Part shown: positions 18,934-29,070 of the stretch, piece after piece
Layout of the letters: every line of letters begins with the position of its first letter
How positions within the stretch are numbered: the first letter of the stretch is position 1
From: Sphingomonas sp. BT-65
GTDB taxonomy: Bacteria > Pseudomonadota > Alphaproteobacteria > Sphingomonadales > Sphingomonadaceae
Direction: 5' to 3'
Assembly (NCBI RefSeq): GCF_026107375.2
Contig: NZ_JAPCIA010000001.1
Coordinates: 2,790,001-2,854,000 of the forward strand
DNA: 64,000 nt
Position numbers and translations under genes: made by a program
Notes under the pieces: model-generated
Seen by the model: the letters and a program-made list of their open reading frames with translations, nothing else
The model's database searches: none
Told to the model about the DNA's origin: nothing

Positions 18934-20069
18934 TCATCTCTTCCGCCAATGATTTCCGGGAAGCCGCGCGGCGGCGGCTTCCGCGCTTCCTGTTCGACTA
19001 TGCCGATGGCGGCGCCTATGCCGAGGAGACGCTGCGCCGCAACGTGAGCGATCTGGCGAGCATCGCGCTGCGCCAGCGGGTGCTCAAGGACGTCGCCAGC
19101 ATCGACCTCAAGACCAGCTGGTTCGGGCGCGAGGTGGCGCTGCCGGTGGCGCTCGGGCCGGTCGGGATCAGCGGCATGTATGCGCGGCGCGGCGAGCTGC
19201 AGGCGGCGCGCGCGGCCAGGGCGGCGGGGATTCCGGCGTGCCTCTCGACCGTGTCGATCTGCTCGATCGAGGAAGTGGCGCAGGCGGCCGACCCCTTCTG
19301 GTTCCAGCTCTACGTGCTCCGCGACCGCGCGTTCATGAAGGACCTGATCGCACGGGCCAAGGCGGCGGGTGCCGCGGCCTTGGTGTTCACGGTCGACATG
19401 CCGGTGCCGGGTGCGCGCTATCGCGATGCGCATTCGGGCATGTCCGGGCCGAACGCCGCGGTGCGCCGCGTGCTCCAGGCGATGGGCAAGCCGGGCTGGT
19501 CGTGGGACGTCGGGCTGTGGGGCCGGCCGCACATGCTCGGCAACCTGCTCCCGGTGCTGGGCAAGGATAGCGGGCTCAACGACTATATGGGCTGGCTCGG
19601 CGCCAATTTCGATCCGTCGATCCAGTGGAAGGATCTGGAGTGGATCCGCGAGGCGTGGGACGGGCCGCTGATCATCAAGGGCATCCTCGACCCCGAGGAT
19701 GCGCGCGAGGCGGCGGCGATCGGCGCCAACGGCATCGTCGTCTCCAACCATGGCGGGCGCCAGCTCGACGGCGTATTGTCGAGCGCGCGCGCGCTGCCGG
19801 CGATTGCGGACGCGGTGGGCGACCGGCTCACCGTGCTCGCCGATAGTGGCGTGCGCAACGGGCTCGACGTGGTTCGGATGCTGGCGCTGGGCGCGCAGGG
19901 CGTGCTGCTCGGGCGCGCCTGGGTCTATGCGCTGGCGGCGCAGGGCGAGGCCGGGGTGGCCAAGCTGCTTGAGCTGATCGCCAAGGAAATGACGGTCGCG
20001 ATGACGCTGACCGGAGTCAACCGGATCGAGGCGATCGATCGCTCGATCCTTGCTGAGGACGTCAAATGA
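18930..20069 (+). CDS. lldD: L-lactate dehydrogenase (quinone), FMN-dependent
   Basis: A 379-residue FMN alpha-hydroxy-acid dehydrogenase that follows the E. coli LldD pattern closely: [83 protein letters not shown] and [17 protein letters not shown] with the catalytic His. The GTG at 18930 aligns with the LldD start. It oxidises L-lactate to pyruvate and passes electrons to the quinone pool. Its place is explained by the rhamnose pathway encoded here, whose final cleavage yields pyruvate and L-lactate. Overlaps of four bases on both sides indicate one operon. Confidence 0.92.
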   Translation: MIISSANDFREAARRRLPRFLFDYADGGAYAEETLRRNVSDLASIALRQRVLKDVASIDLKTSWFGREVALPVALGPVGISGMYARRGELQAARAARAAGIPACLSTVSICSIEEVAQAADPFWFQLYVLRDRAFMKDLIARAKAAGAAALVFTVDMPVPGARYRDAHSGMSGPNAAVRRVLQAMGKPGWSWDVGLWGRPHMLGNLLPVLGKDSGLNDYMGWLGANFDPSIQWKDLEWIREAWDGPLIIKGILDPEDAREAAAIGANGIVVSNHGGRQLDGVLSSARALPAIADAVGDRLTVLADSGVRNGLDVVRMLALGAQGVLLGRAWVYALAAQGEAGVAKLLELIAKEMTVAMTLTGVNRIEAIDRSILAEDVK

Positions 20070-20830
20070 AGCTTCTCGAAGGCAAGACCGTGCTGGTCAC
20101 CGGTGGATCGACCGGCATCGGCCGCGCCGCGGCGATCGGCGCCGCGCAGCACGGCGCGAACGTCGCGATCAACTATGCGTCGAGCGACGACAAGGCGGCG
20201 TCGTGCGTCGCGGAGATCGAGGCGCTGGGCCAACGCGGCCTGGCGGTGAAGGGCGACGTCGCGCTGCCCGAGACTGCGACCGATTTCGTGACCAAGGCGG
20301 TCGAGGCATTCGGGCGGGTGGACGTGATGGTCTCCAACGCCGGCATCTGCCCGTTCCACGCCTTTCTCGACATGCCGGTCGAGACGGTCGACCGCACCTT
20401 CCGCGTCAACCTCCACGGCGCCTATTACATGGTGCAGGCCGCGGCGAACCAGATGGTGAAGCAGGGCGAAGGCGGGGCGATCGTCGCGGTCTCGTCGATC
20501 TCGGCGCTGGTCGGCGGCGAGTTCCAGACGCATTACACCCCGACCAAGGCCGGCGTGCACTCGCTGATGCAGTCGGCCGCGATCGCGCTCGGAAGGCACG
20601 GCATCCGCTGCAACTCGGTGCTGCCCGGCACGATCCTGACCGAGATCAACAAGGACGACCTCGCCGACCAGGACAAGCGCGACCGCATGACCGCGCGCAT
20701 CCCGCTCGGGCGGCTGGGCGAGTCCGAGGATCTGGCCGGGCCGATCGTGTTCCTCGCGTCGGAAATGGCGGCTTACGTCACCGGCGCCGCCCTGCTCGTC
20801 GACGGCGGCGCGTTCGTGAACCTCCAGTAA
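20066..20830 (+). CDS. L-rhamnose 1-dehydrogenase
   Basis: A 254-residue [23 protein letters not shown] binds the nicotinamide cofactor, and [17 protein letters not shown], then [20 protein letters not shown] (catalytic Ser, Tyr, Lys), [13 protein letters not shown] and [20 protein letters not shown] match the characterised bacterial L-rhamnose 1-dehydrogenases very well as I recall them. It oxidises L-rhamnose to L-rhamnono-lactone, the first step of the non-phosphorylated route. The remaining steps are encoded at 26230-29979, separated by the glycolate oxidase genes. Its ATG overlaps the lldD stop by four bases. Confidence 0.88.
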   Translation: MKLLEGKTVLVTGGSTGIGRAAAIGAAQHGANVAINYASSDDKAASCVAEIEALGQRGLAVKGDVALPETATDFVTKAVEAFGRVDVMVSNAGICPFHAFLDMPVETVDRTFRVNLHGAYYMVQAAANQMVKQGEGGAIVAVSSISALVGGEFQTHYTPTKAGVHSLMQSAAIALGRHGIRCNSVLPGTILTEINKDDLADQDKRDRMTARIPLGRLGESEDLAGPIVFLASEMAAYVTGAALLVDGGAFVNLQ

Positions 20831-20839
20831 GGCCGTCGC

Positions 20840-22333
20840 GTGTCGCTCGTCATGCCCGTCCCCGATGCCGCGACGCTGGCGCGGCGGGCGGAGATCGTGG
20901 CGGCGATGCGGGCCATCGTTCCCGGCGAGGGCGTGATCGACGATGCCGAGGCGCTGCGGCCGTACGAGTCCGACGGGCTGACCGCCTATGCGCAGGTGCC
21001 GCTGCTGGTGGTGCTGCCCGAGACGGTCGCGCAGGTCGCCGCGGTGCTGGGCTGGTGCCATGCGAACCGGGTGAAGGTGGTGCCGCGCGGCGCGGGCACG
21101 TCGCTGTCGGGCGGGGCGCTGCCGCTCGCCGACGGCGTGCTGCTCGGCATGGCGAAGTTCAACCGCGTGCTCGACATCGACTATGAAGATCGCGTCGCGG
21201 TGGTGCAGCCGGGGGTGACCAACCTCGCCATCACCCGCGCGGTGGAGGACATGGGCTTCTATTACGCGCCCGATCCCTCCAGCCAGATCGCCTGCACGAT
21301 CGGCGGTAACGTCGCCGAGAATTCGGGCGGGGTGCATTGCCTCAAATACGGGCTCACCACGAATAACGTGCTCGGTGTCGAGCTGGTGACGATCGAGGGC
21401 GAGATCGTGCGGCTCGGCGGGCGTGGACTGGAACCGGCCGGGCTCGACCTGCTCGGCGTGATCGTGGGGTCGGAGGGGCTGCTCGGCGTGGTGACCGAGG
21501 TGACGGTCCGCATCCTGCCGCGGCCGGAGACGGCGAGGGCGCTGCTGATCGGCTTTCCCGATGTCGAGGGCGCGGGGCGCTGCGTCGCCGACGTGATCGC
21601 CGCGGGGATCATCCCGGCAGGGATGGAGATGATGGACCGGCCCGCGATCCATGCCGCCGAGGCCTTCGTCAACGTCGGCTATCCGCTCGATGTCGAGGCG
21701 CTGCTGATCGTCGAGCTCGACGGACCGGGTGCGGAGTGCGGGCACCTGAGCGGCGAGGTCGAGGCGATCGCGCGGGCGAACGGTGCGGTGTCGGTGCGCG
21801 CGTCGGCCGACGAGGCGGAGCGCGTGGCGTTCTGGGCGGGGCGCAAGGCGGCGTTCCCGGCGGCGGGACGGATCTCGCCCGACTATTACTGCATGGACGG
21901 CACGATCCCGCGGCGGCGGTTGCCCGAGGTGCTAACGCGGATGACGGCGCTGTCGGAGCAATATGGGCTCGGCGTGATCAACGTGTTCCATGCCGGCGAC
22001 GGCAATCTCCACCCGCTGATCCTGTACGACGCCAACCAGCCGGGGCAGCTGGAGATGGCCGAGGCGTTCGGAGCGGATATCCTGCGGCTGTGTGTCGAAG
22101 TGGGTGGCGTGCTGACCGGCGAGCATGGCGTGGGGGTCGAGAAGCGCGACCTGATGCACACGATGTTCTCGAAGGCCGATCTCGCGCAGCAGCAGCGGGT
22201 GAAATGCGCGTTCGATCCCGAACTGCTGCTCAACCCGGGCAAGATGTTTCCGGAGCTGCACCGCTGCGCCGAGCTGGGGCGGATGCATGTCCATCGCGGG
22301 CGGGTGCCGTTCCCCGATCTGCCGCGCTTCTGA
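20840..22333 (+). CDS. glcD: Glycolate oxidase subunit GlcD (FAD-linked)
   Basis: A 497-residue flavoprotein of the GlcD/LDH-D family. The FAD-binding PCMH domain spans about residues 45-230 (VKVVPRGAGTSLSGGALPLADG, APDPSSQIACTIGGNVAENSGG, GVIVGSEGLLGVVTEVTVRIL). The C-terminal FAD-oxidase domain carries YYCMDGTIPRRRLPEVL, NVFHAGDGNLHPLI and GVLTGEHGVGVEKR. With GlcE and GlcF it forms a membrane-linked enzyme oxidising glycolate, or D-lactate, to the keto acid. The GTG start is nine bases after the rhamnose dehydrogenase. Glycolate is an expected product of the OiaX-type enzyme at 60992. Confidence 0.9.
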   Translation: MSLVMPVPDAATLARRAEIVAAMRAIVPGEGVIDDAEALRPYESDGLTAYAQVPLLVVLPETVAQVAAVLGWCHANRVKVVPRGAGTSLSGGALPLADGVLLGMAKFNRVLDIDYEDRVAVVQPGVTNLAITRAVEDMGFYYAPDPSSQIACTIGGNVAENSGGVHCLKYGLTTNNVLGVELVTIEGEIVRLGGRGLEPAGLDLLGVIVGSEGLLGVVTEVTVRILPRPETARALLIGFPDVEGAGRCVADVIAAGIIPAGMEMMDRPAIHAAEAFVNVGYPLDVEALLIVELDGPGAECGHLSGEVEAIARANGAVSVRASADEAERVAFWAGRKAAFPAAGRISPDYYCMDGTIPRRRLPEVLTRMTALSEQYGLGVINVFHAGDGNLHPLILYDANQPGQLEMAEAFGADILRLCVEVGGVLTGEHGVGVEKRDLMHTMFSKADLAQQQRVKCAFDPELLLNPGKMFPELHRCAELGRMHVHRGRVPFPDLPRF

Positions 22334-23427
22334 TGCTGTGCCCGGCGGACATGGGCGAGTTGTGCGAGATCGTCGCGGCGGGCGGCAAGTTGCGGCTGCG
22401 CGGGGGCGGGAGCAAGGACGCGATCGGTGCGCCGTGCGAGGCGCAGATCGTGAACATGCGCGGGTTCGCCGGGGTGGTGGACTATGACCCGTCCGAGCTC
22501 GTGCTGACTGTCGGTGCGGGCACGCCGCTGGCCGAGGTGCAAGCGCTGGTCGCGGGTGAGGACCAGATGCTGGCGTTCGATCCGTTCGATCATGGCGCGA
22601 TACTTGGCAATGACGGCGGAGCGACAATCGGCGGCGTGATCGCTGCCGGTGTGGCAGGGCCGGCGCGGCTGTCGCGCGGTGGCGCGCGTGATCACCTGCT
22701 CGGCTTCACCGCGGTATCTGGGCGTGGCGAGACGTTCGTCGCGGGGGCGAAGGTTGTGAAGAATGTCACCGGCTATGACCTGCCCAAGCTGATGGCGGGG
22801 AGCTGGGGCCGGCTCGCGGCGCTGACCGAACTGACGCTCAAGGTGCTGCCCGCGCCACGCGTGCGGCATACGCTGGTCTCACGCGGACTGGACGCAGCGG
22901 GCGCGGTGGCGGCGATGGCGCGGGCGATGGGGTCGGCGGCGGAAGTGACCGCGGCGGCGCATCTGCCCGACTGGCGCGGCGACGCGGTGACTGCGCTGCG
23001 GCTCGACGGGTTCGCGGAATCGGTCACGGCGCGCGTGGCGATGCTGCCGGAATTCGAGGCGCTGGAAGAGGGCGATGCGCTGTGGCTGGCGGTGCGCGAT
23101 GCTTCGCCTCTGTCGGGCGCGTTGCCGTTGTGGCGGCTGATCGTCGCGCCCGGCAAGGCGCCTGATGTGGTCGCTGCGTTGCCCCATGCGGAGTGGCTGC
23201 TCGATTGGGCGGGCGGGCTCATCTGGCTGGCGAGCAACGCCGATTCCGCGGTGATCCGCGCCGCTGCTGAAGCCGCGGGCGGGCACGCGACGCTGGTGCG
23301 GGCGAGCGATGTGATGCGCAGAACGGTCCCGGCGCTGCATCCGCAACCGCCTGCACTGGCGGCGATCGAGGCGCGCGTGCGTCGCGCCTTCGATCCCGAC
23401 GGCGTGTTCGAGACGGGGCGCTTCTAG
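22333..23427 (+). CDS. glcE: Glycolate oxidase subunit GlcE
   Basis: A 364-residue FAD-binding subunit related to GlcD but shorter: KLRLRGGGSKDAIGAPCEA, YDPSELVLTVGAGTPLAEVQAL, DHGAILGNDGGATIGGVIAAG and KVVKNVTGYDLPKLMAGSWG are hallmarks of GlcE. The C-terminal GlcD-like oxidase part is reduced, as usual for this subunit. The ATG overlaps the glcD stop by one base (TGATG) and glcF follows with no gap, so the three subunits are translationally coupled. Confidence 0.9.
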   Translation: MLCPADMGELCEIVAAGGKLRLRGGGSKDAIGAPCEAQIVNMRGFAGVVDYDPSELVLTVGAGTPLAEVQALVAGEDQMLAFDPFDHGAILGNDGGATIGGVIAAGVAGPARLSRGGARDHLLGFTAVSGRGETFVAGAKVVKNVTGYDLPKLMAGSWGRLAALTELTLKVLPAPRVRHTLVSRGLDAAGAVAAMARAMGSAAEVTAAAHLPDWRGDAVTALRLDGFAESVTARVAMLPEFEALEEGDALWLAVRDASPLSGALPLWRLIVAPGKAPDVVAALPHAEWLLDWAGGLIWLASNADSAVIRAAAEAAGGHATLVRASDVMRRTVPALHPQPPALAAIEARVRRAFDPDGVFETGRF

Positions 23428-24717
23428 ATGCAGACCCGCTTCACCCCCGAGCAGCTCGCCGATCCCGCGACGGCGTCGTCCGAGGGCGCGATCCGCAAAT
23501 GCGTGCATTGCGGCTTCTGCACCGCGACCTGCCCGACCTATGTGCTGCTCGGCGACGAGCTCGATAGCCCGCGCGGCCGCATCTACCTGATCAAGGACAT
23601 GCTCGAGAACCAGCGCAAGCCGGGACCGGAGACGGTCAAGCATGTCGACCGCTGCCTGTCCTGCCTGTCGTGCATGACGACTTGCCCCTCGGGCGTGAAC
23701 TATATGCACCTGGTCGATCACGCGCGGGCCTATATCCACGAGAACTACCAGCGCCCGTGGCACGAGCGCGCGGTGCGGCTGCTGCTGGCGGCGGTGCTGC
23801 CCTATCCCGGACGGTTCCGCGCCGCACTGACGCTGGCGAAGCTCGGGCGGCCGTTCGCGCCGCTGCTGGCGGGGGTGAAGCCGCTGGCGGCGATGCTGGC
23901 GATGGCGCCGAAGCAGGTGCCGGCCAAGGTCCCCGCGGTGACCAGGACGGTACCCGGCGCGAAGGGCCGCGTCGCGCTGCTCCAGGGCTGTGCCGAGCCG
24001 GTGCTCAAGCCCGAATATCGCGCGGCGGCGGTGCGGCTGCTCAACCGCGCCGGCTATGACGCGGTGTTCGCGCTGGGCGAGGGCTGCTGCGGCGCGCTGG
24101 TGCATCATATGGGACGCGAGGCGGACGGGCTCGATGCGGCACGGCGCAACGTCGATGCGTGGACCCGCGAGATCGAGGGCGAAGGACTCGCCGCGATCGT
24201 GGTGACCGCATCGGGCTGCGGCACGACGATCAAGGACTATGGCTTCATGCTGCGCAACGACCCCGCCTATGCCGAAAAGGCGGCGCAGGTCTCGGCGCTG
24301 GCGAAGGATATTTCCGAGCTGCTGGTCGAGGCCGAGCTGCCGCACGGCGACGGGCGCGGGCTGACCGTCGCCTATCACGCCGCCTGCTCGCTGCAGCATG
24401 GGCAGAAGGTGACCGAGGCCCCCAAACGGCTGCTGGCGACCGCCGGCTATGCGGTGCGCACCCCGGTCGAAGCGCATCTCTGCTGCGGATCGGCAGGCAC
24501 CTACAACATCCTTCAGCCCGAGATCGCGGGCAAGCTCGGCGACCGCAAGACCGCCAATCTGGAGCGCCTGGGCGCGGACGTGATCGCCACCGGCAATGTC
24601 GGCTGCGCGATGCAGATCGGTCAGCGCAGCGGCACCCCGGTGGTGCACGTGATCGAGCTGCTCGACTGGGCGACAGGCGGCCCCGCGCCCGCCGCTTTTG
24701 CGCATCGAAACGCTTGA
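23428..24717 (+). CDS. glcF: Glycolate oxidase iron-sulfur subunit GlcF
   Basis: A 429-residue protein with two [4Fe-4S] ferredoxin motifs near the N-terminus (CVHCGFCTATCPTY and CLSCLSCMTTCPSG). Two CCG-type domains follow (GEGCCGALVHHMG, then HLCCGSAGTYNILQPE). It carries electrons from the GlcDE flavins to the respiratory chain. It ends the lldD-to-glcF block; 109 bases with an AT-rich palindrome separate it from the next operon. Confidence 0.92.
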   Translation: MQTRFTPEQLADPATASSEGAIRKCVHCGFCTATCPTYVLLGDELDSPRGRIYLIKDMLENQRKPGPETVKHVDRCLSCLSCMTTCPSGVNYMHLVDHARAYIHENYQRPWHERAVRLLLAAVLPYPGRFRAALTLAKLGRPFAPLLAGVKPLAAMLAMAPKQVPAKVPAVTRTVPGAKGRVALLQGCAEPVLKPEYRAAAVRLLNRAGYDAVFALGEGCCGALVHHMGREADGLDAARRNVDAWTREIEGEGLAAIVVTASGCGTTIKDYGFMLRNDPAYAEKAAQVSALAKDISELLVEAELPHGDGRGLTVAYHAACSLQHGQKVTEAPKRLLATAGYAVRTPVEAHLCCGSAGTYNILQPEIAGKLGDRKTANLERLGADVIATGNVGCAMQIGQRSGTPVVHVIELLDWATGGPAPAAFAHRNA

Positions 24718-24722
24718 CCAAT

Positions 24723-24741
24723 TAGTACTATTATATTTAGA
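24723..24741. promoter_or_regulatory. Degenerate copy of the AT-rich operator before the GH140 operon
   Basis: The string beginning TAGTACTATTATATTTAGA matches TAGTCATATTATATGGATA (15608) at about 14 of 19 positions, and it lies 86 bases before the first gene of the 15.5-kb unit. The inner palindrome is imperfect, so this is the weakest of the four sites. Confidence 0.4.
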
Positions 24742-24826
24742 ATCTGACATCGTCGCGCGCTGCTGCTGAGTCTCGCGCGAATGACTAGCGCCGCCTTCGC
24801 AGCGGCGGGCCTGGGAGAGTGTGGGG

Positions 24827-26233
24827 ATGTCATTGCAAGTGTCTGGTGGGCGATTCTTGCTGACTGTGCTTGCTGCGGCACTGGCGGCAGCACCGGCCTC
24901 CGCGCAGACACTGCCGCTCAGCGTCTCGGCCAATCACCGTTATCTCGAGGCGGGTGGCAAGCCTTTCTTCTGGATGGGCGACACCGCCTGGCTGCTGCTC
25001 AGCCGGCTCAATCGCGAAGAGACCGAGCGCTACCTAACCACGCGCAAGCGCCAGGGGTTCAACGTCGTCCAAGTGATGGTGCTCCACACCAACAAGATGA
25101 CTAGCCGCTACGACGCGCCCGCGCTGGTCGATGGCGACCCCGGGCGGCCGCGCACCACGCCGGGCAAGGACCCGGCCAAGGCGGGTGAGTACGACTATTG
25201 GGACCATCTCGACTGGGTGATCGAGCGTGCGCAGGCGCATGGCATGTACCTCGCGCTGGTGCCGGCCTGGGGCGACCTCGCGATGGAGCGGCAGCTCAAC
25301 GAGAAGAATGCCCCGGTCTATGGCCGCTTCATGGCCGAGCGCTATGGCAAGGCGCCCAACGTGATCTGGCTCAACGGCGGCGACACGCGCTCGGAAATGC
25401 GCAACGCGGTGTGGGACGCGCTCGGCACGACGATCAAGCGCATCGCGCCCAGGCAGCTGATGACCTTCCATCCGATCGGCCGCACCACCTCGTCCTGGCA
25501 ATGGCATCAGGCGCCGTGGCTGGACTTCAACATGTTCCAGTCGGGCCACCGCAGCTACGCGCAGGAAGGCGCCAACGCGATCGGCGAGGATAACTGGCGC
25601 TATGTCGAGCAGGACCTCGCCCGCACCCCGCCCAAGCCGACGATCGACGGCGAGCCGAGCTACGAGAATATCCCGCACGGGCTGCACGAGAAGGATCAGC
25701 CGCGCTGGCAGGCCGCTGATGTGCGCCGCTATGGCTGGTGGGCGGTGATGGCGGGCGCGTTCGGCCACACCTATGGTGAGAACCATGTAATGCAGTTCTT
25801 CCTCACGGGCGCCGACACCGCGAACTTCGAGCCGAACCTGCATTGGGACAAGGCGATCGAGGCCCCGGGCGCGAACCAGATGCGCCATCTGCGCGCGCTG
25901 ATCGAATCGCGGCCGATGCTCGAGCGGGTGCCCGATCAGGCGCTGATCGCCGACAATGGCGTGCGCTACGATCGCGTGCTGGCGAGCCGGGGCAAGTCCT
26001 ATGCCTTTGCCTACACCTATACCGGCCGCCCGTTCACGATGAAGCTCGGTGCGATCAGCGGGCCCCAGGTGAAGGCGCAATGGTATTCGCCGCGCGACGG
26101 CGGGTTCGTGGCCGTAGGCACGTTCGCCAATCGCGGCGAGCAGCGTTTCGATCCGCCGGGCGAGACCAGGGCGGGCAATGACTGGGTGCTGGTGCTCGAC
26201 GATATTGGAAATGGGGCGAGCATCGTACGATGA
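24827..26233 (+). CDS. GH140-like apiosidase (DUF4038), secreted
   Basis: A 468-residue protein with a signal peptide (ending PASAQ, about residue 27) and a DUF4038 TIM barrel, the core of family GH140. [20 protein letters not shown] and the barrel strands continue to [12 protein letters not shown] and [14 protein letters not shown]; Asp186 and Glu276 there are the probable catalytic pair. A C-terminal beta domain follows ([20 protein letters not shown]). The characterised member releases apiose-linked side chains from rhamnogalacturonan II. The ATG at 24827, seven bases after GGGAGAG, is used. It leads an 11-gene operon and overlaps the rhamnonate dehydratase gene by four bases. Apiose genes lie 9 kb upstream, which supports the call. 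Confidence 0.8.
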   Translation: MSLQVSGGRFLLTVLAAALAAAPASAQTLPLSVSANHRYLEAGGKPFFWMGDTAWLLLSRLNREETERYLTTRKRQGFNVVQVMVLHTNKMTSRYDAPALVDGDPGRPRTTPGKDPAKAGEYDYWDHLDWVIERAQAHGMYLALVPAWGDLAMERQLNEKNAPVYGRFMAERYGKAPNVIWLNGGDTRSEMRNAVWDALGTTIKRIAPRQLMTFHPIGRTTSSWQWHQAPWLDFNMFQSGHRSYAQEGANAIGEDNWRYVEQDLARTPPKPTIDGEPSYENIPHGLHEKDQPRWQAADVRRYGWWAVMAGAFGHTYGENHVMQFFLTGADTANFEPNLHWDKAIEAPGANQMRHLRALIESRPMLERVPDQALIADNGVRYDRVLASRGKSYAFAYTYTGRPFTMKLGAISGPQVKAQWYSPRDGGFVAVGTFANRGEQRFDPPGETRAGNDWVLVLDDIGNGASIVR

Positions 26234-27438
26234 ACGAAGGGAAATTCGTGGGTCTTCCGAAGATCAAGCATGTCCGTGCCTACACGGTGCGGGGTGGGGG
26301 TGCGGATTATCACGATCAGGGTGCGGGGCACTGGATCGACGATCACATCGCGACCCCGATGGCGCGCTATCCGGAGTATCGCCAGTCGCGCCAGAGCTTC
26401 GGGATCAACGTGCTCGGCACTTTGGTGGTCGAGCTCGAGGCCGAGGACGGCACGGTCGGCTTTGCGGTCACCACCGGCGGCGAGCCGGCCTGCTTCATCG
26501 TCGAGAAGCATTTGTCGCGCTTCCTGATCGGGCGCAGCCCGGCCGAGTATGAGAAGATCTGGGACCAGATGTACTTCTCGACCCAATATTATGGGCGCAA
26601 GGGGCTGGTGGTGAACGCCATCTCCGGCGTCGACCTCGCCATCTGGGATTTGCTCGGCAAGCTGCGCGGCGAGCCGGTCTATCACATGCTCGGCGGCGCG
26701 GTGCGCGACGAGCTGCAATTCTACGCCACCGGCGCGCGGCCCGACCTTGCCAAAGAGATGGGGTTCATCGGCGGCAAGCTGCCGCTCCACCACGGGCCCG
26801 CCGAGGGGCTCGAGGGGCTCGACAAGAACATCGCCAACCTCGCCGACATGCGATCGAAGTGCGGCGATGATTTCTGGCTGATGCTCGATTGCTGGATGAG
26901 CCTCGACCTCGACTATGCCACCCGCCTCGCGCATCGCGCGTGGGACGAGTGCGGCTTGAAGTGGATCGAGGAGGCGCTCTCCCCCGACGATTACTGGAGC
27001 TATGCCGCGCTCAAGCGGAACGCGCCCAAGGGCCTGCTCGTCACCACCGGCGAGCATGAGGCGACGCGCTGGGGCTTTCGCATGCTGATGGACATGGACT
27101 GCTGCGACATCATCCAGCCCGATGTCGGCTGGTGCGGCGGGGTCACCGAGCTGATCAAGATCGCGAGCTATGCCGACAGCCGCGGCGTCCTCATGGTGCC
27201 GCACGGCTCGTCGGTCTACAGCTATCACTTCGTGATCACGCGCCACAACTCGCCGTTCGCCGAGTTCCTGATGATGCACCCCGGACCCACCGAGGTCGTC
27301 CCGATGTTCGCGCCGCAGCTGCTCGGCGAACCCGTCCCCGTCAACGGCAAGATCCGCGCCTCCGAACTCGACAAACCCGGCTTCGGGGTTGAGCTCAATC
27401 GCGACATCGCGCTGCACCGGCCCTATCCCAATGATTGA
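26230..27438 (+). CDS. rhmD: L-rhamnonate dehydratase
   Basis: A 402-residue enolase-superfamily enzyme with the N-terminal pattern of rhamnonate dehydratases ([40 protein letters not shown]). Barrel landmarks are [53 protein letters not shown] and [12 protein letters not shown], giving the acidic metal ligands and the general-base His. It dehydrates L-rhamnonate to 2-keto-3-deoxy-L-rhamnonate. The hydrolase, dehydrogenase and lactonase of the same pathway follow directly, so the specificity is well supported. Confidence 0.92.
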   Translation: MNEGKFVGLPKIKHVRAYTVRGGGADYHDQGAGHWIDDHIATPMARYPEYRQSRQSFGINVLGTLVVELEAEDGTVGFAVTTGGEPACFIVEKHLSRFLIGRSPAEYEKIWDQMYFSTQYYGRKGLVVNAISGVDLAIWDLLGKLRGEPVYHMLGGAVRDELQFYATGARPDLAKEMGFIGGKLPLHHGPAEGLEGLDKNIANLADMRSKCGDDFWLMLDCWMSLDLDYATRLAHRAWDECGLKWIEEALSPDDYWSYAALKRNAPKGLLVTTGEHEATRWGFRMLMDMDCCDIIQPDVGWCGGVTELIKIASYADSRGVLMVPHGSSVYSYHFVITRHNSPFAEFLMMHPGPTEVVPMFAPQLLGEPVPVNGKIRASELDKPGFGVELNRDIALHRPYPND

Positions 27439-27462
27439 ACGCTCAAGACTGAAGGACCCGAC

Positions 27463-28320
27463 ATGAAGCTCTGCCGTTATGGTGCCCCCGGCGCCGAGAA
27501 GCCCGGCCTGATCGACGCCGATGGCCGCATCCGCGACCTCTCCGCCCATGTCGCCGACATCGGCCCGGACGCGATCGGCAAGGATGGTCTCGCCAGGCTC
27601 GCCGGGATCGATCCCGCCAGCCTGCCGCTAGTCGAGGGCGAGGTGCGCTATGGCCCCTGCGTCGGCGGCACACGCCAGTTCGTCGCGATCGGCCTCAACT
27701 ATGTCGATCACGCGCATGAATCGAACCTGCCGATTCCCGAGGAACCGGTGGTGTTCAACAAATGGGTGAGCTGCATCCAGGGCCCGAACGATCCGGTGAC
27801 GATCCCGAAGGATTCCAAGAAGACCGACTGGGAGGTCGAACTCGGCATCGTGATCGGCACCGCCGCCAACAATGTGTCCGAAGCCGACGCGCTGTCGCAC
27901 GTCGCCGGCTATTGCGTGGTCAACGACGTGTCCGAGCGCCACTGGCAGGCCGAGCGCGGCATGACCTGGGACAAGGGCAAGGGCTTCCCGACCTTTGGAC
28001 CGATCGGCCCGTGGCTGGTCACCGCCGACGAGGTCGGCGATCCGCAGAACCTGTCGATGTGGCTGTCGGTCAACGGCAAGAAGGTGCAGGACGGCAACAC
28101 CAAGACGATGATCTTCAACGTCGCGCAGATCGTCTCCTATCTCTCGCAGATCATGACTTTGCTGCCCGGGGACGTCATCACCACCGGCACCCCGCCGGGC
28201 GTCGGTCTCGGCCAGAAGCCCGAGCCCTGGTATCTCAAGGCCGGCGACGTGGTCGAGCTCGGCATCGAGAAGCTCGGCGAGCAGCGCCAGGACTTCGTCG
28301 CATGGGCGCCCGCCAAGTGA
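27463..28320 (+). CDS. 2,4-diketo-3-deoxy-L-rhamnonate hydrolase (FAH family)
   Basis: A 285-residue fumarylacetoacetate-hydrolase-fold protein. AIGLNYVDHAHESNLPIPEE and VFNKWVSCIQGPND form the entry region; DWEVELGIVIG carries the metal-binding Glu residues, and GYCVVNDVSERHWQ, GKGFPTFGPIGPWLV and DVITTGTPPGVGLG are conserved in the diketo-deoxyrhamnonate/fuconate hydrolase branch. It would cleave the diketo acid to pyruvate and L-lactate, the latter used by LldD (18930). It is 24 bases after rhmD and overlaps the following SDR gene. Confidence 0.88.
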   Translation: MKLCRYGAPGAEKPGLIDADGRIRDLSAHVADIGPDAIGKDGLARLAGIDPASLPLVEGEVRYGPCVGGTRQFVAIGLNYVDHAHESNLPIPEEPVVFNKWVSCIQGPNDPVTIPKDSKKTDWEVELGIVIGTAANNVSEADALSHVAGYCVVNDVSERHWQAERGMTWDKGKGFPTFGPIGPWLVTADEVGDPQNLSMWLSVNGKKVQDGNTKTMIFNVAQIVSYLSQIMTLLPGDVITTGTPPGVGLGQKPEPWYLKAGDVVELGIEKLGEQRQDFVAWAPAK

Positions 28321-29069
28321 GCGCGTACGCAGGCCGTTTCGCCGGGCACACGGCGGTGATCACCGGCGGCGCGTCGGGCCTCGGTAAGGCTGTCGCCAAG
28401 CGCATTCTCGCCGAGGGCGGCAAGGTCGCACTGTGGGACTTGAGCGCCGACAATCTCGCTGCGGCGAGGGATGAGGTCGGCGCCACCGACGTGCAGGCGC
28501 TCGACGTGTCCGATCAGGCGGCGGTCGAGGCTGCGGCCAAGGCCAGTGCCGCGGCGCTGGGCGGCAAGGTCGACGTGCTGGTCTGCTCGGCGGGCATCAC
28601 CGGCGCGACTGCGCCGGTGCACGAATATCCGGTCGACAGCTGGCTGCGCGTGTTCGACATCAACGTCAACGGGCTGTTCTACTGCAACCGTGCGATCGTG
28701 CCGCTGATGCTCGAGAACGGCTATGGCCGCATCGTCAACATCGCCTCGGTCGCGGGCAAGGAAGGCAATCCCAACGCCAGCGCCTATTCGGCGTCGAAGG
28801 CGGCGGTGATCGGCCTCACCAAGTCGCTCGGCAAGGAACTGGCGGGTAAGGGCGTGATCGCGAACGCGCTGACTCCGGCGACGTTCGAGAGCCCGATCCT
28901 CGCCCAGCTGCCGCAGAGCCAGGTCGATTACATGCGCTCGAAGATCCCGATGGGCCGCCTCGGCGAAGTCGAGGAGAGCGCGGCGATGGTTTGCTTCATG
29001 GCGAGCGAGGAGTGCAGCTTCACCACCGCCTCGACCTTCGACACCTCGGGCGGGCGGACGACCTTCTGA
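28302..29069 (+). CDS. SDR, candidate 2-keto-3-deoxy-L-rhamnonate 4-dehydrogenase
   Basis: A 255-residue SDR with AVITGGASGLGKAVAKRIL (cofactor), LVCSAGITGATAP, NIASVAGKEGNPNASAYSAS then Lys (catalytic Ser-Tyr-Lys) and a C-terminal FDTSGGRTTF. In the sphingomonad-type rhamnose route such an enzyme oxidises C4 of the keto-deoxy acid before hydrolysis, and the gene sits between the hydrolase and the lactonase. The ATG at 28302 overlaps the hydrolase gene by 19 bases; a GTG at 28317 with a 4-base overlap is equally possible. Confidence 0.83.
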   Translation: MGARQVSAYAGRFAGHTAVITGGASGLGKAVAKRILAEGGKVALWDLSADNLAAARDEVGATDVQALDVSDQAAVEAAAKASAAALGGKVDVLVCSAGITGATAPVHEYPVDSWLRVFDINVNGLFYCNRAIVPLMLENGYGRIVNIASVAGKEGNPNASAYSASKAAVIGLTKSLGKELAGKGVIANALTPATFESPILAQLPQSQVDYMRSKIPMGRLGEVEESAAMVCFMASEECSFTTASTFDTSGGRTTF

Positions 29070-29070
29070 C

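Noticed and set aside
24789..24807. Six-base-pair GC hairpin in the leader of the GH140 gene
   Set aside because: Such short stems are frequent by chance at this base composition, and there is no T run or conserved riboswitch-like core.
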